From: Arthrobotrys musiformis | Taxonomy: Eukaryota; Ascomycota; Orbiliomycetes; Orbiliales; Orbiliaceae | Reading direction: 5' to 3' | NCBI GenBank assembly: GCA_036971715.1 | Contig: JAVHJL010000002.1 | Span: 4,558,501 to 4,622,500, forward strand | Length of the DNA: 64,000 bases | Position numbers and translations under genes: made by a program | In this document: in pieces, positions 41,228 to 52,720 of the stretch | How the letters are laid out: every line of letters begins with the position of its first letter | How positions within the stretch are numbered: the first letter of the stretch is position 1 | The notes under the pieces: model-generated | What the model was told of the DNA's origin: nothing | The model's database searches: none | Seen by the model: only the letters and a program-made list of their open reading frames with translations

Positions 41228-42760
41228 CTACGACTCTAGTTTCATAGTCCCGCAATTACTGCAAGTCCACCATTCCTGTCTAATAAACCAACCGCAAGAG
41301 TGACACTTCCAAGTTGGCAGCCCATGGATTGTGATATCGTTTCTCAGGCCTCCAGGGGCAGGACCACCAGCTCTTGAAGACGGTGCAGCTCCTTGGGGTA
41401 GGGGTCTATTCACCCCTTTCCCCTTGCCCATATCAATACTCTGAGATCTCTCCGCCTTTCGCTTCTCGAAATCCTTGAGTGCGACTATCTGCGCCCTCGT
41501 TTCGCTGTCCTCATGAGGCCTCGTATTCCGCTCAACTTTGCAAAGTGAGCATTGTAGATGGCTTTCTTCGTTGACAAAGGTGCAAACTAGGCAGCTCCAC
41601 CCCGGTGAAATTACCGGAACAGTCGATACCGAGTGGCCCGGTTTCACCGGTGCGGATTGGGTTCTCTGAATATTCCTCGGTGGGGAAGGGGTTGTAAGAT
41701 CGATGACATTAGGCAATCCGCGTGAGGATGACGAAGGTTGGGACGATTGTTGTTCCCGTTCCCTTGCATTTATCCTTTCTTCTTCTCTATCTGCTTCTTC
41801 TAGTAATTCTATTGCTGCGAGCATGATAGCCCGTTCGTTAGCGTTCTCCATCTGGGCGACGCTTTCGAATCCGTGCATCTGTGCGATCTCTCGTTCAATA
41901 GCTTCGGCTGTGGAATGTCGAACGCCGGAGCAGAGCCCCTCTTGCGGACGGGAAGGCGGTTGGACCTCCCTCACCGGTCCGGAAACTCGTCGTTTGTTCT
42001 TTTCCTTCTCTTTCTCCCACTGTCTCTTCAATGCTGCTTCTGCCGCTGTCCCCTGAGGTGTAGCGTAGGGTGATGAACCTTGTGCAGTCGTGGGAGAGGT
42101 GGGTCCCGCTCCGCTCCTGCCCCTTCCATCCTTTGGTTTCAAGGTCGAAGATCCACCAGGTCTATCATCGATTAACCACCGAATAGGGCCTAAAGAACCG
42201 GACCCTAATATCCTTCCCCTTCCTTGATCACCTTTCCTCCTCTTCTCAGCTGCTTCTCTTGCCTTCTTCTTAGCGTCATGATTACTAAGACCCTTCGGAA
42301 CACCACCTAATGCCTCTCCTTTCCCCATGAATCCCTCACCCGTATACCCCGTATACTTCAACGTCTCAAGTTCTCCCTGCAACGACCTAAACATCTTCCA
42401 AAACTTGTCATCGTGAGGCCCGTGCACGCAATGCGTGAGTTCGTGCAGCATAGTCTGCACCACACTCTCATACGGTAAAAAGACCCTAGAATCATACGGC
42501 TGCCGTAACCTCAGCTGGATTATTGGAAGATTCGAGGTTCCGGGGAAGGAAGTATTCAGCCCGAGGAGGTTCGTTTCCATTTCGGGGTAGAATTCGGCAA
42601 GCTTTGCGATCCGGAAGGAGTGCCGTCGCATGATGGGTTTCACCAGCGAGGCGATGCGTTGGAGGGTTTGCAGAGCATAGGGGGCATTAGGGTAGTTCGT
42701 TAAGTGGAAAAAGGTGCCGATGAGGGCATCTGGGTCGTTGAGGATGTGTGTGGTGACCAT
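41228..42760 (-). CDS. WSS1: Wss1-like DNA-protein-crosslink metalloprotease (WLM domain, RanBP2 fingers)
   Basis: Single exon, 510 residues. The WLM protease domain occupies about 1-160: helix RIASLVKPIMRRHSFRIAKLAEFYP, LLGLNT, IQLRLR, then MLHELTHCVHGPHDDKFW (105-121) with the HExxH zinc ligands and the third His after GP. The middle is Arg/Ser-rich. PNVIDLTTPSPP (about 345-357) is a good SUMO-interacting motif. Two RanBP2-type zinc fingers are visible: WSCLVCTFVN...CSLCK (about 390-412) and WKCHSCGWFI...CSNCG at the extreme C-terminus. Yeast Wss1 clears DNA-protein crosslinks with Cdc48 and SUMO; the protease, SIM and fingers here match that role. I cannot point to an obvious Cdc48-binding motif. 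Confidence 0.92.
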   Translation of the reverse strand: MVTTHILNDPDALIGTFFHLTNYPNAPYALQTLQRIASLVKPIMRRHSFRIAKLAEFYPEMETNLLGLNTSFPGTSNLPIIQLRLRQPYDSRVFLPYESVVQTMLHELTHCVHGPHDDKFWKMFRSLQGELETLKYTGYTGEGFMGKGEALGGVPKGLSNHDAKKKAREAAEKRRKGDQGRGRILGSGSLGPIRWLIDDRPGGSSTLKPKDGRGRSGAGPTSPTTAQGSSPYATPQGTAAEAALKRQWEKEKEKNKRRVSGPVREVQPPSRPQEGLCSGVRHSTAEAIEREIAQMHGFESVAQMENANERAIMLAAIELLEEADREEERINAREREQQSSQPSSSSRGLPNVIDLTTPSPPRNIQRTQSAPVKPGHSVSTVPVISPGWSCLVCTFVNEESHLQCSLCKVERNTRPHEDSETRAQIVALKDFEKRKAERSQSIDMGKGKGVNRPLPQGAAPSSRAGGPAPGGLRNDITIHGLPTWKCHSCGWFIRQEWWTCSNCGTMKLES

Positions 42761-44025
42761 TTTGGCGGGGTAGATGGCTTCCTTCCGAAGCTCCTTTGAT
42801 GATGCTGGGAGAAGTAGATGGTAGAGGAGAGCCTCGTCCTATCGGATGTCGATATGTGCACTAGTCTCGGTGCCAGGGTCCCCGTACTGCTCGTTGCGGT
42901 ATTTATGGTCGTTGATATATCTTCAAATCAAAGCGTGCGTTATATCCAGCTCCTAACTGATGCCCAAGGTACTCGCCCTATAGTAAAGAAGATGAGGATA
43001 CTCCCGTCGTGACATAATACCGAGCTAAAACAGGTCGAAGGGGATGGCCGAGAGGATTTATAAGAGCGTCCAGAGGGGCGTGGAATGTACTAGTTCGATT
43101 GGTTGGCGGTGGGGAGGGGGCAGGCGACCAGGCGGCGAAGACGAGGACGAGGCTGTCTTACGCGTACAAGGCTTGCGGTTGGTGCTGGTCGATTTGTGTT
43201 TGTCGAAGAGGACGTTCGACCTGTCAGCTGGCGGCGGGTGTGTGCGACACAGACGGCTTGGCGGCTTGTTTGCGCCAACGCGGAAAATGCAACAAGTTTG
43301 ACCGAATTGACAGCGGAGCTTGCATGGCCGTGAACTGGGCCTGATCTTGTCAATGGCTGCTACACACGTGGAGTATCAAGAAAGGTACATACGTTCAAAA
43401 GAGGGCAATAGGCAATCTTGGGCAGCTCTGTTCCGTACTTTTAAAATATTGGTACGTTTGCAAAATTCGAATTCATTCGTCGAACCGATATGTCACAGCC
43501 AGCCTGCGGAGCCGTGCTCTAAATCCCTACAGCTGGCTAGGGAGACTTACATGATTATATATATATACCCCGCAAACTTACAACTCGTCGCTTTTGTCAT
43601 CGCTGCCAGGGGTAGGCCAATGGTTTCGCGTATCTGTTGCGCCTCTGTGCTCCAGGGTGCGAGGAAACACCTGCTTAAGCACCTTGAACTGGCAGCATCC
43701 AGTACCATGCAAGCTTACCGAGAATGTCGAATACCAACGGGGCCAATATGCAACGTTTGTATCCGAACACGGATACAGGCCAACGCACACGGGCGGAGTC
43801 TGAAGGCTGAGGAACTGGACTGAAGGTTTGCTAATATATTGAGAATGGCACTCGATTATAGAAGACTTTAGACTAAGGCAAAATTTACTATATATACCGT
43901 GGCTACGGCGCCGTGTTTGGCATGAGCAGACTCGAGTCTCCCATTGATATTAAAACTTTTATTCCTAAATTCCCTACTGCTACGCACCGTTCCCCGAAGA
44001 TCCAACCCTCAATTGGTACTCAGAC
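42761..44025. other. Intergenic, nothing supported
   Basis: About 1.3 kb. Overlapping frames on both strands at 43044-43353 come from one GC-rich patch with no motif; the 167-codon frame at 43320..43823 has no domain. Confidence 0.45.
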
Positions 44026-46398
44026 ATGGCTGAGGCAATAGGGTTGGCGGCCTCAATCGTAGGCCTAATCGCAGTTGGTGCCAAGCTTATTCCATGGATC
44101 TCGAACGTTGCAACCAAGATTTCAGACGCACCGGACTCCGTGAAAACTGTGATGTTTCAGCTTAACGAAGCAGATATCATTATCAAGGCAATCCAGGCTT
44201 ACATCCGCGAAGAAGAGCCACTAGCCGCGAGCCACAAGTCCTTTATCTCGCTAGAAGATCTTTCAGTCGCCTTGACAGGCTGTATGCTCGCATATTCGGG
44301 CCTTGAGAGTCACGTTGATTTTGTGAGAATTGGTGGTAAAATATCTTCCTTTGATAGGGGCAAGTGGATTTTAAGAGAGAAGGAGATATTGGAAGTAATA
44401 CGTGCGCTACAAAACCATAAATCATCTCTTTCACTAATGCTCACCATCATCCAAACGTGAGTCTTATTTCTTCGATATTTGCTACTCGACCTAGCACATC
44501 TCTCTAATGCATATGCACGTGTATACCCCTATAATACTGGCTTGGTAAATGATTATATTTTAACACTTCGAATTCCTCCTACCGATAGTTCATCTTTGAG
44601 GAGAGCTGAGGAAATGATGGCAAAGCTTTCACACTTGATCGAGAGAAGCCTACAAGACGATCAAAATTTAGCCCTCCAACTCAAGCGTCATGCGGCGACT
44701 CTAACGTCTTCGGCGATTGGTGTTTCAATGGGGTGTATGTCGTCTCATTTATCTAGACCACCAATGCCTCAAAACGACGGGTCCGTAGCTGAGACTACTA
44801 GATCCAATTCCATGCCTACACAGGGGCCCCCACTACCATCTATTCAGTTTGACCAAAACGCACTTAAGGGCAGCCGAACCCCAGGGTCTGGATTCGAGAC
44901 AAGCAGCCGAGCCCCTTCTTTAAACTTTGAGAAAGACCTGCTTTCATCTTCCGTTTATAAAAGACTAGGCTTTCGAGAATCTAGATCTTCAATCTTCACT
45001 AGGGAGGGCTCTGAACGCCACAATACCTGGTCGATATTCTCTTGTTTGACATGGGATGAAATATCGAATATTTCAGTATTCAACTTACCCATATTTGAAG
45101 CCGATTTATATAATGGGTATCACTACTCCCAGCCCATCGACTATGATCGCCCCGTATCCGTGGATTTGACGCGTATAGCTGCCCTGAGACCCCCCAGTCT
45201 CCCAGGTCTGAGTACGAGACAACCCCCCAGTGGCCACAGCCGAAATTTAACCCCAGGACGAAACATGATTTTGGATCATAACCTCCTGGATAACAGCTCA
45301 ACACGTGTACCCCGCATCCGTCTACTTGGAACGGTGTATATTGAGAAATCCATACAGGACTCCCACCTCCGGAGTCTAGTTTCGAGGGAATCCCCCCACA
45401 GCTATAGGCCAATCTTTTATAATGTCCCTAGCCTCCCAAAAGACGAATTTGTTGGGCGACAAGAAATTCTATCGAAGATTACGATGCACCTTGGCTCGGA
45501 AGTATCACCTAGCTCCGGTCAACTTTCCACCATAACTAAGGAATCTGAAATGGGCGGCCCACTTAGAGTGACCACGAGGCAAACACCTAACATTTTCGTT
45601 CTTTGGGGCTCTATTGGATGTGGAAAAACGAGGATTGCATTAGAATATGTTTATAGAGCAAGTCTTAGTATTCATACTCGGGACCTTCAGCCAGCTCTGG
45701 TATACGAGACAACTCGGGACTTCAAATCAGAGGCGGCGGATTCATCTAGTTCTTTGCCATTTTCAAAAACTACCTGGGCCAACCCATGGCGCAGATATAC
45801 ACTTTGGATCAATGCAAAGGCAAAGCATACTGTTCGCGATACCCTCATTGAGTTTGGCAGAAACCTCGAGTCCGAATCGGATTTTAGGGGTCCTCTCAGG
45901 CATTTGGATTCTAGGTCAGACCCGTCCACAGCTAAACTTTATATAAAAGTGGTGGTCGAGTACCTCAACAGATGTGGTGAGCCATCTTTCAAGCCAAAAC
46001 TTTGTCTGGGGGGGGGTATTCTACAGAAGCAGCTAATTCTACTATTCCTACCTGTAGCCCAGAATTGTCTCATCGTATTCGATAACGTCGAAGATATTGA
46101 AACAATTAAGCATTATTTGCCCCAGAATCAGAACGGAAATATTCTCGTTACGACCCGGCATCCGGAGTTGTTCTTGAATGTTGACTGGAGGGAGAATATA
46201 CGCGGGGAGGTTGAAGGAAGGTGGACACTGAAGCCTGAATTGAACTCACTGGGAGTATGGATCCATGAAGAAGTAGCCGATGTGGATTCCGATTCAGAGA
46301 TACATAGATATCGACTAGCGCCACTTCAGAACGGATCTAACGGGACACTAAGTCAACGGTATAGGCTTCTTCAGGTTAGGGGAAGATCACTAGTATAA
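44026..46398 (+). CDS. NLR-like protein: fungal N-terminal domain plus NB-ARC, no C-terminal repeats
   Basis: Two exons: 44026..44456 and 44589..46398 (intron 44457..44588, GTGAGT..GATAG, phase 2); 746 residues. Residues 1-200 form a fungal STAND N-terminal helical domain (MAEAIGLAASIVGLIAVGAK, LSVALTGCMLAYSGLE). A Ser/Arg-rich linker follows. From FVGRQEIL (about 430) an NB-ARC module begins: P-loop WGSIGCGKTRIALEY (about 480-495), Walker B CLIVFDNVED (about 636), and sensor GNILVTTRHPE. The protein stops about 80 residues after the sensor, without the TPR, WD or ankyrin repeats usual for fungal NLRs, so it may be truncated or a deliberately short form. Three copies of the dispersed GTCTGG..CGAGAC motif lie inside the second exon. 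Likely role: heterokaryon incompatibility or immunity-like signalling (inference). Confidence 0.75.
44886..44900 (+). repeat. Dispersed motif GTCTGGATTCGAGAC inside the NLR coding sequence
   Basis: Exact 15-mer, encoding SGFET in frame. Variants follow at 45208..45222 (CTGAGTACGAGACAA) and 45697..45712 (CTGGTATACGAGACAA). Confidence 0.65.
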
Positions 46399-48397
46399 GT
46401 AGCGCTTGGATACACGCCACCGCCGAGGTTTAAGTCTATGTGGTTGCGGACGAAAATAAAAACCTCCTATTAGTTAGGTACTTCCGCGCCACAGGCTTTA
46501 CAGCTTAACACCGAATTATTAATCTCGAGATCTGTCTTGAGGCTACCAGTTAAGCTGCAAAGAGTATATCATTTAATATCTATTTGTAGGCGGTACTTGC
46601 TCCACGGGTTAAATTTGCCCTTACCACAGTAGATATCCAAGAGGTCTGCATTCAGGGGTAGATTGACCTAGAAAGGTTTACTAGCGACTACGCCTTAAAA
46701 AGAAAGGGAGGCGAAAATCCAACCTATAGTTATGGCCCCACAATCGCGGCACCAGGGAATTATCGCTGAAATAACAGCTGAAATGGCTAATGTTTCCCTG
46801 CCTCAGAGGCTGGAGGAGTGTTTTTGGGGGCTCATTGATGGATATATATGAGCACCCAAATCTCGAGCACAAGGGGCCTTTTTGGAACGCGGCCGGATTT
46901 TAAGTTTGATCAGTCGCTCTTTGTGCGAGACAAAACCAAGTTCGATTGGCATCTCGATGGATTCGGCGATCTTAAGCTTCCAGCCTTTGAGTCCAGATCT
47001 AAAGGCTTGCGTCCTCTGTTATAGGAAGTTTTCCAAGGTTGTCTCCTATACCAAAAGGGCCGATACTTCTAGATCTTCCGAAGGCATGAGCCAACGTTTA
47101 CCCACTTAGCGGTACCTTCAGGGGGCAATTCGCCACTATGTTGATGCGGAAATGGCATATATGCGAATTTTTAATAGATAGGGAGATATGTACATACTTT
47201 CGCACATGGTAAACTAGAACAATGGCATATATATCATAGGCCTATTAAGCGCGTTTAGCTCAGCTTAGTCGGACTTAAGTCTGGACAAACACCCGGACAT
47301 GCGATTCGCCCCATCCTGAACCTAAGAACCTTAACCCCGTTTCCGCTGAACTCATTCTTTAAAGAAACCTATATGTGTGCACTATATTTTGCGACTCTCT
47401 TGCTTTGTTTGCATGCATGATTCGAAGCAAATACTTTGTCTCGTACCCAGACCACCAGGGCGAGCAAATACCAGTAGTTCGCACGAGTTCGCAAACTTTA
47501 AGATATCAATTTTTAGCTGACGTAATTATAGTCGGGGTCTTACCAAACTTAAGGGGATATATGTGTATATATTGCGTAAGCATAGATACAATGGCTTAAG
47601 CTTTTGCGTAGAGCAGAGAAGAATTTGAAAGGGTTTGGCATTTATGATAATATCATGTAAACCCTTCGGGCTATTCTTGATCTCGCAGATATTCCAGCCT
47701 TCTTTTATTTATATGCTTCTCGCCCCCCAAATAAATAAAAAGGAAAAATACAGAGAATAATGATGATAAGAATAATGGCGCGGGTATTTCCCACACGTTG
47801 ACAAGCCAGGGGTCGATTTTATACTTGGCACTATAGCTAGAACGTGATTATGAGTTTTTCGATCTTGGGGCCGTAGCCCATGAGGGGCTTCCATGCACCT
47901 ATGGAGTATAAGTGCTCAGGTTCGGTAGCCTGATTAGCTGAAATAAGACTACGAAACTATACCTGCAGGCCCCTGAAAGGCGGCACAAAAATCATATAGG
48001 CTGAATCGAATTCATGAATCCAAACCGCAAATTTCGAATATTCCATTGAGCGTCAGTCCCCAAATCAACTCGCGATCATATAAGCGTCGACAAAATCAGT
48101 AGTTGCCTAAACTGGAGGTTACTTTTTGGGTTAGCTTTGTCGACAAAACCGGGGGTGGTTTTGGTGTTTTCAAGGATGCGCGTCTGCGGCTGACGGTAAG
48201 GTTATTAGGCAACTCAATTTATGAGTCTTATCTCGCGAGGACCGTGAACTACAGACTTTTTGGGAGTAAATAAAATATTCTCCTGCGCGCCCTGGGTAGA
48301 AATAAAGGCGGCGGTATCGCCTCTATAGCCTCGCAGGGCCAAGACGATATTACTATAGTTGAAGTATAGGAGGAGAATTTCAACGGCAACAAAAGCG
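46399..48397. other. Intergenic, no gene
   Basis: About 2 kb after the short NLR. No TPR- or WD-like frame that could be a lost NLR C-terminus was found. Contains a dispersed motif copy at 47439..47453. Confidence 0.5.
47439..47453 (-). repeat. Dispersed motif variant GTCTGGGTACGAGAC (minus)
   Basis: Minus-strand copy differing from the 15-mer consensus only in the central bases; GTCT/AGAC ends conserved. Confidence 0.5.
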
Positions 48398-49165
48398 ATG
48401 GAGTATTCTATTCCCCTAGAGATCCAGGACCTGATTCTGGAAGCCGCAGACAGTTCCCAGCATTCAACTCTCCGACTTGTTTGCCAGCGCTGGAACGTTA
48501 GGATCGGAAGGATAATTAAGAAAAAGTATCGGGAACTTCCAAACACCGACGATGCAGAAATAAAAAAATATTGCGGAAAAGCGTACAAAGCACCCGGGCC
48601 AGAGTTGACTCCTTTCTTAATCCACAAGGCGGTATACGAATTCACCGGCCGTTTCCGCATCAAAGAGGATTGGTCCCAGTCGATAAACATTTATCGCGTC
48701 GACACAAATTTCGGTTCCGAGGACGACCCAGAGGTTATCGCGGAAACTCTTAAACTCCAAGAATATGCCAACGACCCAGTTTTTATAGCAGACACCACCA
48801 AACCTCGCACTCTTTGTTACCCAATCTATGTCGGATGGGTCCTTTCCGACCCACAATCCGTTGCCTTAGCCGCCCTAGGTGGATCTAGCGGCCACTCTTT
48901 CCTTGCTACCAAAAAAAATTCTCGAGCACCGGTCGACCCTAATGACAAGGATTACCTCAAACCCCGCAACACAATGACAGTTGCCGATTTCGTCAGCCTG
49001 TACGTTCAATATACGAGGCACCATGAAGGCTACCCTCCGCAGGTGAAGAAAGGTGGGAAGTTCATTACGCACACCGGGATGTGGGCCCCATTTTATGCGG
49101 ATGCCACCCCTGAAACTCTGGAGTCTGTGAAGTACATCAACATCAAAATCGTCCATATGGGTTAG
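48398..49165 (+). CDS. F-box-like protein
   Basis: Single exon; 255 residues from the ATG at 48398 (the frame extends 13 codons upstream but without an ATG). The N-terminus MEYSIPLEIQDLILEAADSSQHSTLRLVCQRWNVRI matches a short fungal F-box (P-x-E-I at the start, L..V-C-x-x-W at the end). F-box proteins recruit substrates to Skp1-Cul1 ubiquitin ligases. The rest has no recognised substrate-binding repeats; blocks include LCYPIYVGWVLSDPQSVALAAL and TMTVADFVSLYVQY. Short orphan F-box genes are common in accessory DNA of filamentous fungi. The F-box call is moderate, the gene itself is convincing. Confidence 0.65.
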   Translation: MEYSIPLEIQDLILEAADSSQHSTLRLVCQRWNVRIGRIIKKKYRELPNTDDAEIKKYCGKAYKAPGPELTPFLIHKAVYEFTGRFRIKEDWSQSINIYRVDTNFGSEDDPEVIAETLKLQEYANDPVFIADTTKPRTLCYPIYVGWVLSDPQSVALAALGGSSGHSFLATKKNSRAPVDPNDKDYLKPRNTMTVADFVSLYVQYTRHHEGYPPQVKKGGKFITHTGMWAPFYADATPETLESVKYINIKIVHMG

Positions 49166-49875
49166 TTGTGACTGGCATCTGTATTGGGGCTGTACTTTAG
49201 TTGGCATCTGATATCATATCGTCCTGTTTCATATGATCATATTTGCCGCGGGAAATATTTCGAACATGTAGATAATCCAGATGTATGAAAACCTGCTGGG
49301 TAGGTCTAATATCCAAATTTAAATTCCAAAGAGGCCTGCGTTTGGTTGTAGTTCAAAAACCAACAGGAAGAATTTTAGTTAAATCTTCATCGGGTGACCT
49401 ATTTTTCCTCAAGTAGGCGATTTATTATTTTAGTTTTTAATACTAGCCGGAGAAAATTAAGAATAGTTGAAACATATGACTTTAGGGATGTAGAAACTCG
49501 GTCAACATCCATCGGTCTGTACGTATATAGCTTGTGTTGTAACGTTGTGTTTTGCTAGTGCTTCCATTTCTGGTAAACGAGCAGGGGGTGTCGAGGACGT
49601 TTATGATTGGACAATGCGGGGAGCGAAGAATTGGAGGCGAAGGCCAAAGCCGCAGCAATGAACCATGTATTTTGTGATATGCACCCCGAAATCCGCATGG
49701 TCTCGAAGCTAAATTCTGCACAGCCGTCATGCCAGAGCGAAGGAAGAGCTTTCTTATAAGTATGAGCTCCTGCTCTTGAAAGCGAGCCTGGTATGAAATC
49801 TTTTCAGCAACCTCGGCGCCGTCGCTTTGAGCACCAATACTCGCGCGGTTTGCGGGTTTCTGTTTTGGCGTCGAC
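49166..49875. other. Intergenic, nothing supported
   Basis: About 700 bp. A minus-strand frame at 49482..49886 overlaps the start of the next gene and has no motif. Confidence 0.45.
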
Positions 49876-51654
49876 ATGGCAGACACCCGAGATGTCTATA
49901 CCGAGAGTTATGCGGCTGACGACGCGCATGGCAGCGTCGAATCCCTCACCATCGATATAAACTTCACACCGGTTCTCAGGACGCGGACAGGGACCGAGCT
50001 AAGCTTTCCAGAAACGCAAACTTCAGAGGTCTTGTATGAGGACTATTACGATTACATTTGTAAAGCCGTCCACCAGCATCCGGACATTGATGCGTTAAAG
50101 TGCTATCTAGAAGGCCAAGGTGCCGTGGAGGAGGAGCGGCCCACAACGGTGTATTTCGTGGATTTCATATCTTCTAATGGAAGCCTCTGTCAGCCGATAA
50201 TTCATGGTGTTTGCGCCAACGCAGAAGAGGTCCGAACGATGCTAGATGAACAGGACGGAGTGGTTGAGCTACGGTTGATTGTTGTATCCCACGACAAGGA
50301 AATCGACCGAGAGATTCTGAAAACACTTGGATATGAGCTTGACATCGATCCTCGATTGTTTATAGAGCATATGGGAACACTATTCCCAAAGGCATCAACG
50401 TACTTCGCTACGCCATATCTTCCGTCAGAGGCAGCAAAGTCACCAATTGAAATCCATTTTGGAGGAGGGAAAAGTACGGCTGCGCTGCTCGAGCCTGGAA
50501 AGGCTAGAGTCAGCACAAATACAGGTTCGAGCTCTTTTGGGAGTATTTGATGTCGACGGACCATAAACTTACTGTGAATAGTCCTCGTACTTATGGATTC
50601 ACCAGCCGAAAATCTCGAAGCTGCATTGCGAGATTTCGAGCGGCCTACCATTAGAAAGCCACAAATGTCGTCTGTGTCGCTTGCCGTACCGTCTCGCATG
50701 AATCTTACGTACAGGTATCTGCGAAGACTGTCGGAATTCCGAGCCGAAGAGATCAACATATCGTGCCAGCACCCGATATACTTGATACTTCCACTATTGC
50801 ATCTTTGTGCGCTGGAAACTTCAATGCTGCTGACATGGGCAGAAGAAAAGCTGTATGAGCGTCGGCTACCGCATAATCTTGCGGAACGAGACCCATACAA
50901 CGCATACATAACGAGCGAGGGCTTTCAACAGGAGATATTCACAACCACTACCTCTCTGAAAACACACATGAGAGCACCATGGCTGAATACCAGAACCGAA
51001 ACGGTTGTGTTTGTCGAAGAAAAGCTAGATTGTGCATTTCAAGATCTGGATTTCCTGAAAGACAAAGCAGCATTGGTTCAGCAAGCGGTCACAGATGCAC
51101 TCAACAGGGAAGCAGCAACGGAATCTATCAATGAGGCCAAGCAGTCAATCGCCCAAAGTGAGAGCGTGAACAAATTAACAAGACTCGCTTTTGTTTTTGT
51201 ACCTCTGACTTTTGCAACCTCTTTGTTCGGGATGAATATTCGAGAGTGGCAAGCGGACGATAAAATACCTCAGCTGCGGTCCTTCATAATTGTGTCCGTG
51301 GTGATAGTAATAGCGACTATGGTCATTGCGGGGATATCTAGTTTGATCTCGAAGTCGTTCTCTAAGAGATGGGAGAGCTCCAAAACCTTGCGTTCAGCTT
51401 ACAGCTGCTCATTCCTTCTCGGAATTTTCTACTCTATCTTTGCATTTTCGCATGACAAAATCACAAACAGGAGAATGTCAGCTTCCCTGTTTGATATGGG
51501 GGGACACCGCCATGATTTAGGCGATTTTGAGTGGCTAGTCGAGAACGAATATTGGTTCGGGAAGTGGTGGTCTATACTAGCTCGAGGTCTCTATCGGCGA
51601 GCTATATGGAAGAACGAAGAAAAAGAGAATAAACTGGCAGAAAAGATGGTCTAG
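49876..51654 (+). CDS. CorA-like membrane protein with GMN motif
   Basis: Two open segments in the same frame (49876..50550 and 50593..51654) are best joined by an intron at 50525..50581 (57 nt, GTTCGA donor, GAATAG acceptor), giving 573 residues. The N-terminal half is soluble. The second half has a long helical region (EEKLDCAFQDLDFLKDKA, EAKQSIAQSESVNKL) leading to RLAFVFVPLTFATSLFGMNIREW, then a second hydrophobic helix (FIIVSVVIVIATMVIAGIS). The GMN tripeptide between two helices is the CorA magnesium-channel signature. Fungal CorA-like proteins of this kind form large, poorly characterised families and not all transport magnesium. The donor is non-canonical at +3, so the exact join is uncertain; without splicing the frame ends at a TGA. 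Confidence 0.7.
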
Positions 51655-51712
51655 GTTCATTCCTAGTAATTACACACCAACGGTATATCTGGAGACGAAA
51701 GGCTCTAGTGGC

Positions 51713-52720
51713 CTATGGACTTAAAATTTTCCCCGTCGTCCACCTCGGTCCGGGATCTGGTACGTCCGCCAGAGCATTTCCCACCAAATCGACTACCCAG
51801 CCGAGGGGCCCGATCCAACATCGATACCACTTAATTAAATCTTCTATAACATCCGGAATCCCTCGAGAGCCGCGTCCTCTACTACCCCAGCCTTGCACAA
51901 TCCTACTAAACTCCTCCGTATCCAGAAAGTCATCAGCATACTGGAGTATGTCTTGTGCATACTGCATCTCTATGACAAGTTGGGATATCACACGACGCCA
52001 GGAAATCGCCACATCTTTCCTCGCTTCTGAGTCGAGTTTGATCGTTCTATGGCGATAGCTTACCACCCCAGAGTTTATCATATAAGCCAGTGCAGCTAAG
52101 TTTTTGTCCTGGCGCGTGGTAACATTCAGCCCCAAGTCTGCTATATGCTCGATATCTCCCCCACCTGACTCCATTCCAATCAGACCATCAATATTTCTGC
52201 CGACTCGCAACATCCTATTCCTGGCTCTCGTGGCGGTTGAAACTAATTCGCTCAAGGTAGCCGAAATGTCCTCTACCTGATCCATATCCTCGCACTCCCA
52301 ATTCGCCAGCTCTATAGCAACCTCATCCGAAAGGCCTCTTTCGGGACAGAGAGCGGCATAGTTATCCCTCAATACAACAAGCCGCTCATCGAACGAGTCC
52401 AGCACGTGCATTAGGGTATCGATTATGTAGGTCAACGATCTACCATAATCGCGAGGGAGCGAAACTCCATCCGCTTCACCCCCAACCGGGCAATCGGTCT
52501 GCCGTATTCGCTTGAGGATATCGACCATTTCGCCTACTCGTCTTATTATTTGATACTCCTCCCAGAACCATGTGTTGTATCGGTGTATCGTGTCGGCGCG
52601 GTATGTTATTATGCTTGCGGTGGCCGACTGTACTGATATGGCGCCAAATACGATCATGGGCAGCCAGGCGGCTGCAGTCCGGCCCCGGCTACTTCTGGGG
52701 TAGAAACCGGGCGGCCACAT
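51713..52720 (-). CDS. Hypothetical protein, 5' end uncertain
   Basis: A long open frame on the minus strand to the stop at 51713. The frame extends to 52861 but has no ATG upstream of MWPPGFYPRSSRGR at 52720, so either that Met is the start (335 residues) or an upstream exon exists. A hydrophobic stretch AAAWLPMIVFGAISVQSATA near the N-terminus could be a signal anchor or signal peptide. The remainder is helical and acidic (YIIDTLMHVLDSFDERLVVL, WECEDMDQVEDISATLSEL, WRRVISQLVIEMQYAQDIL). I recognise no family. Its 3' end lies about 60 bp from that of the CorA-like gene (convergent). Confidence 0.55.
   Translation of the reverse strand: MWPPGFYPRSSRGRTAAAWLPMIVFGAISVQSATASIITYRADTIHRYNTWFWEEYQIIRRVGEMVDILKRIRQTDCPVGGEADGVSLPRDYGRSLTYIIDTLMHVLDSFDERLVVLRDNYAALCPERGLSDEVAIELANWECEDMDQVEDISATLSELVSTATRARNRMLRVGRNIDGLIGMESGGGDIEHIADLGLNVTTRQDKNLAALAYMINSGVVSYRHRTIKLDSEARKDVAISWRRVISQLVIEMQYAQDILQYADDFLDTEEFSRIVQGWGSRGRGSRGIPDVIEDLIKWYRCWIGPLGWVVDLVGNALADVPDPGPRWTTGKILSP

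Noticed and set aside
43044..43823. Cluster of overlapping frames on both strands
   Set aside because: All arise from one GC-rich patch; none has a domain or consistent start.
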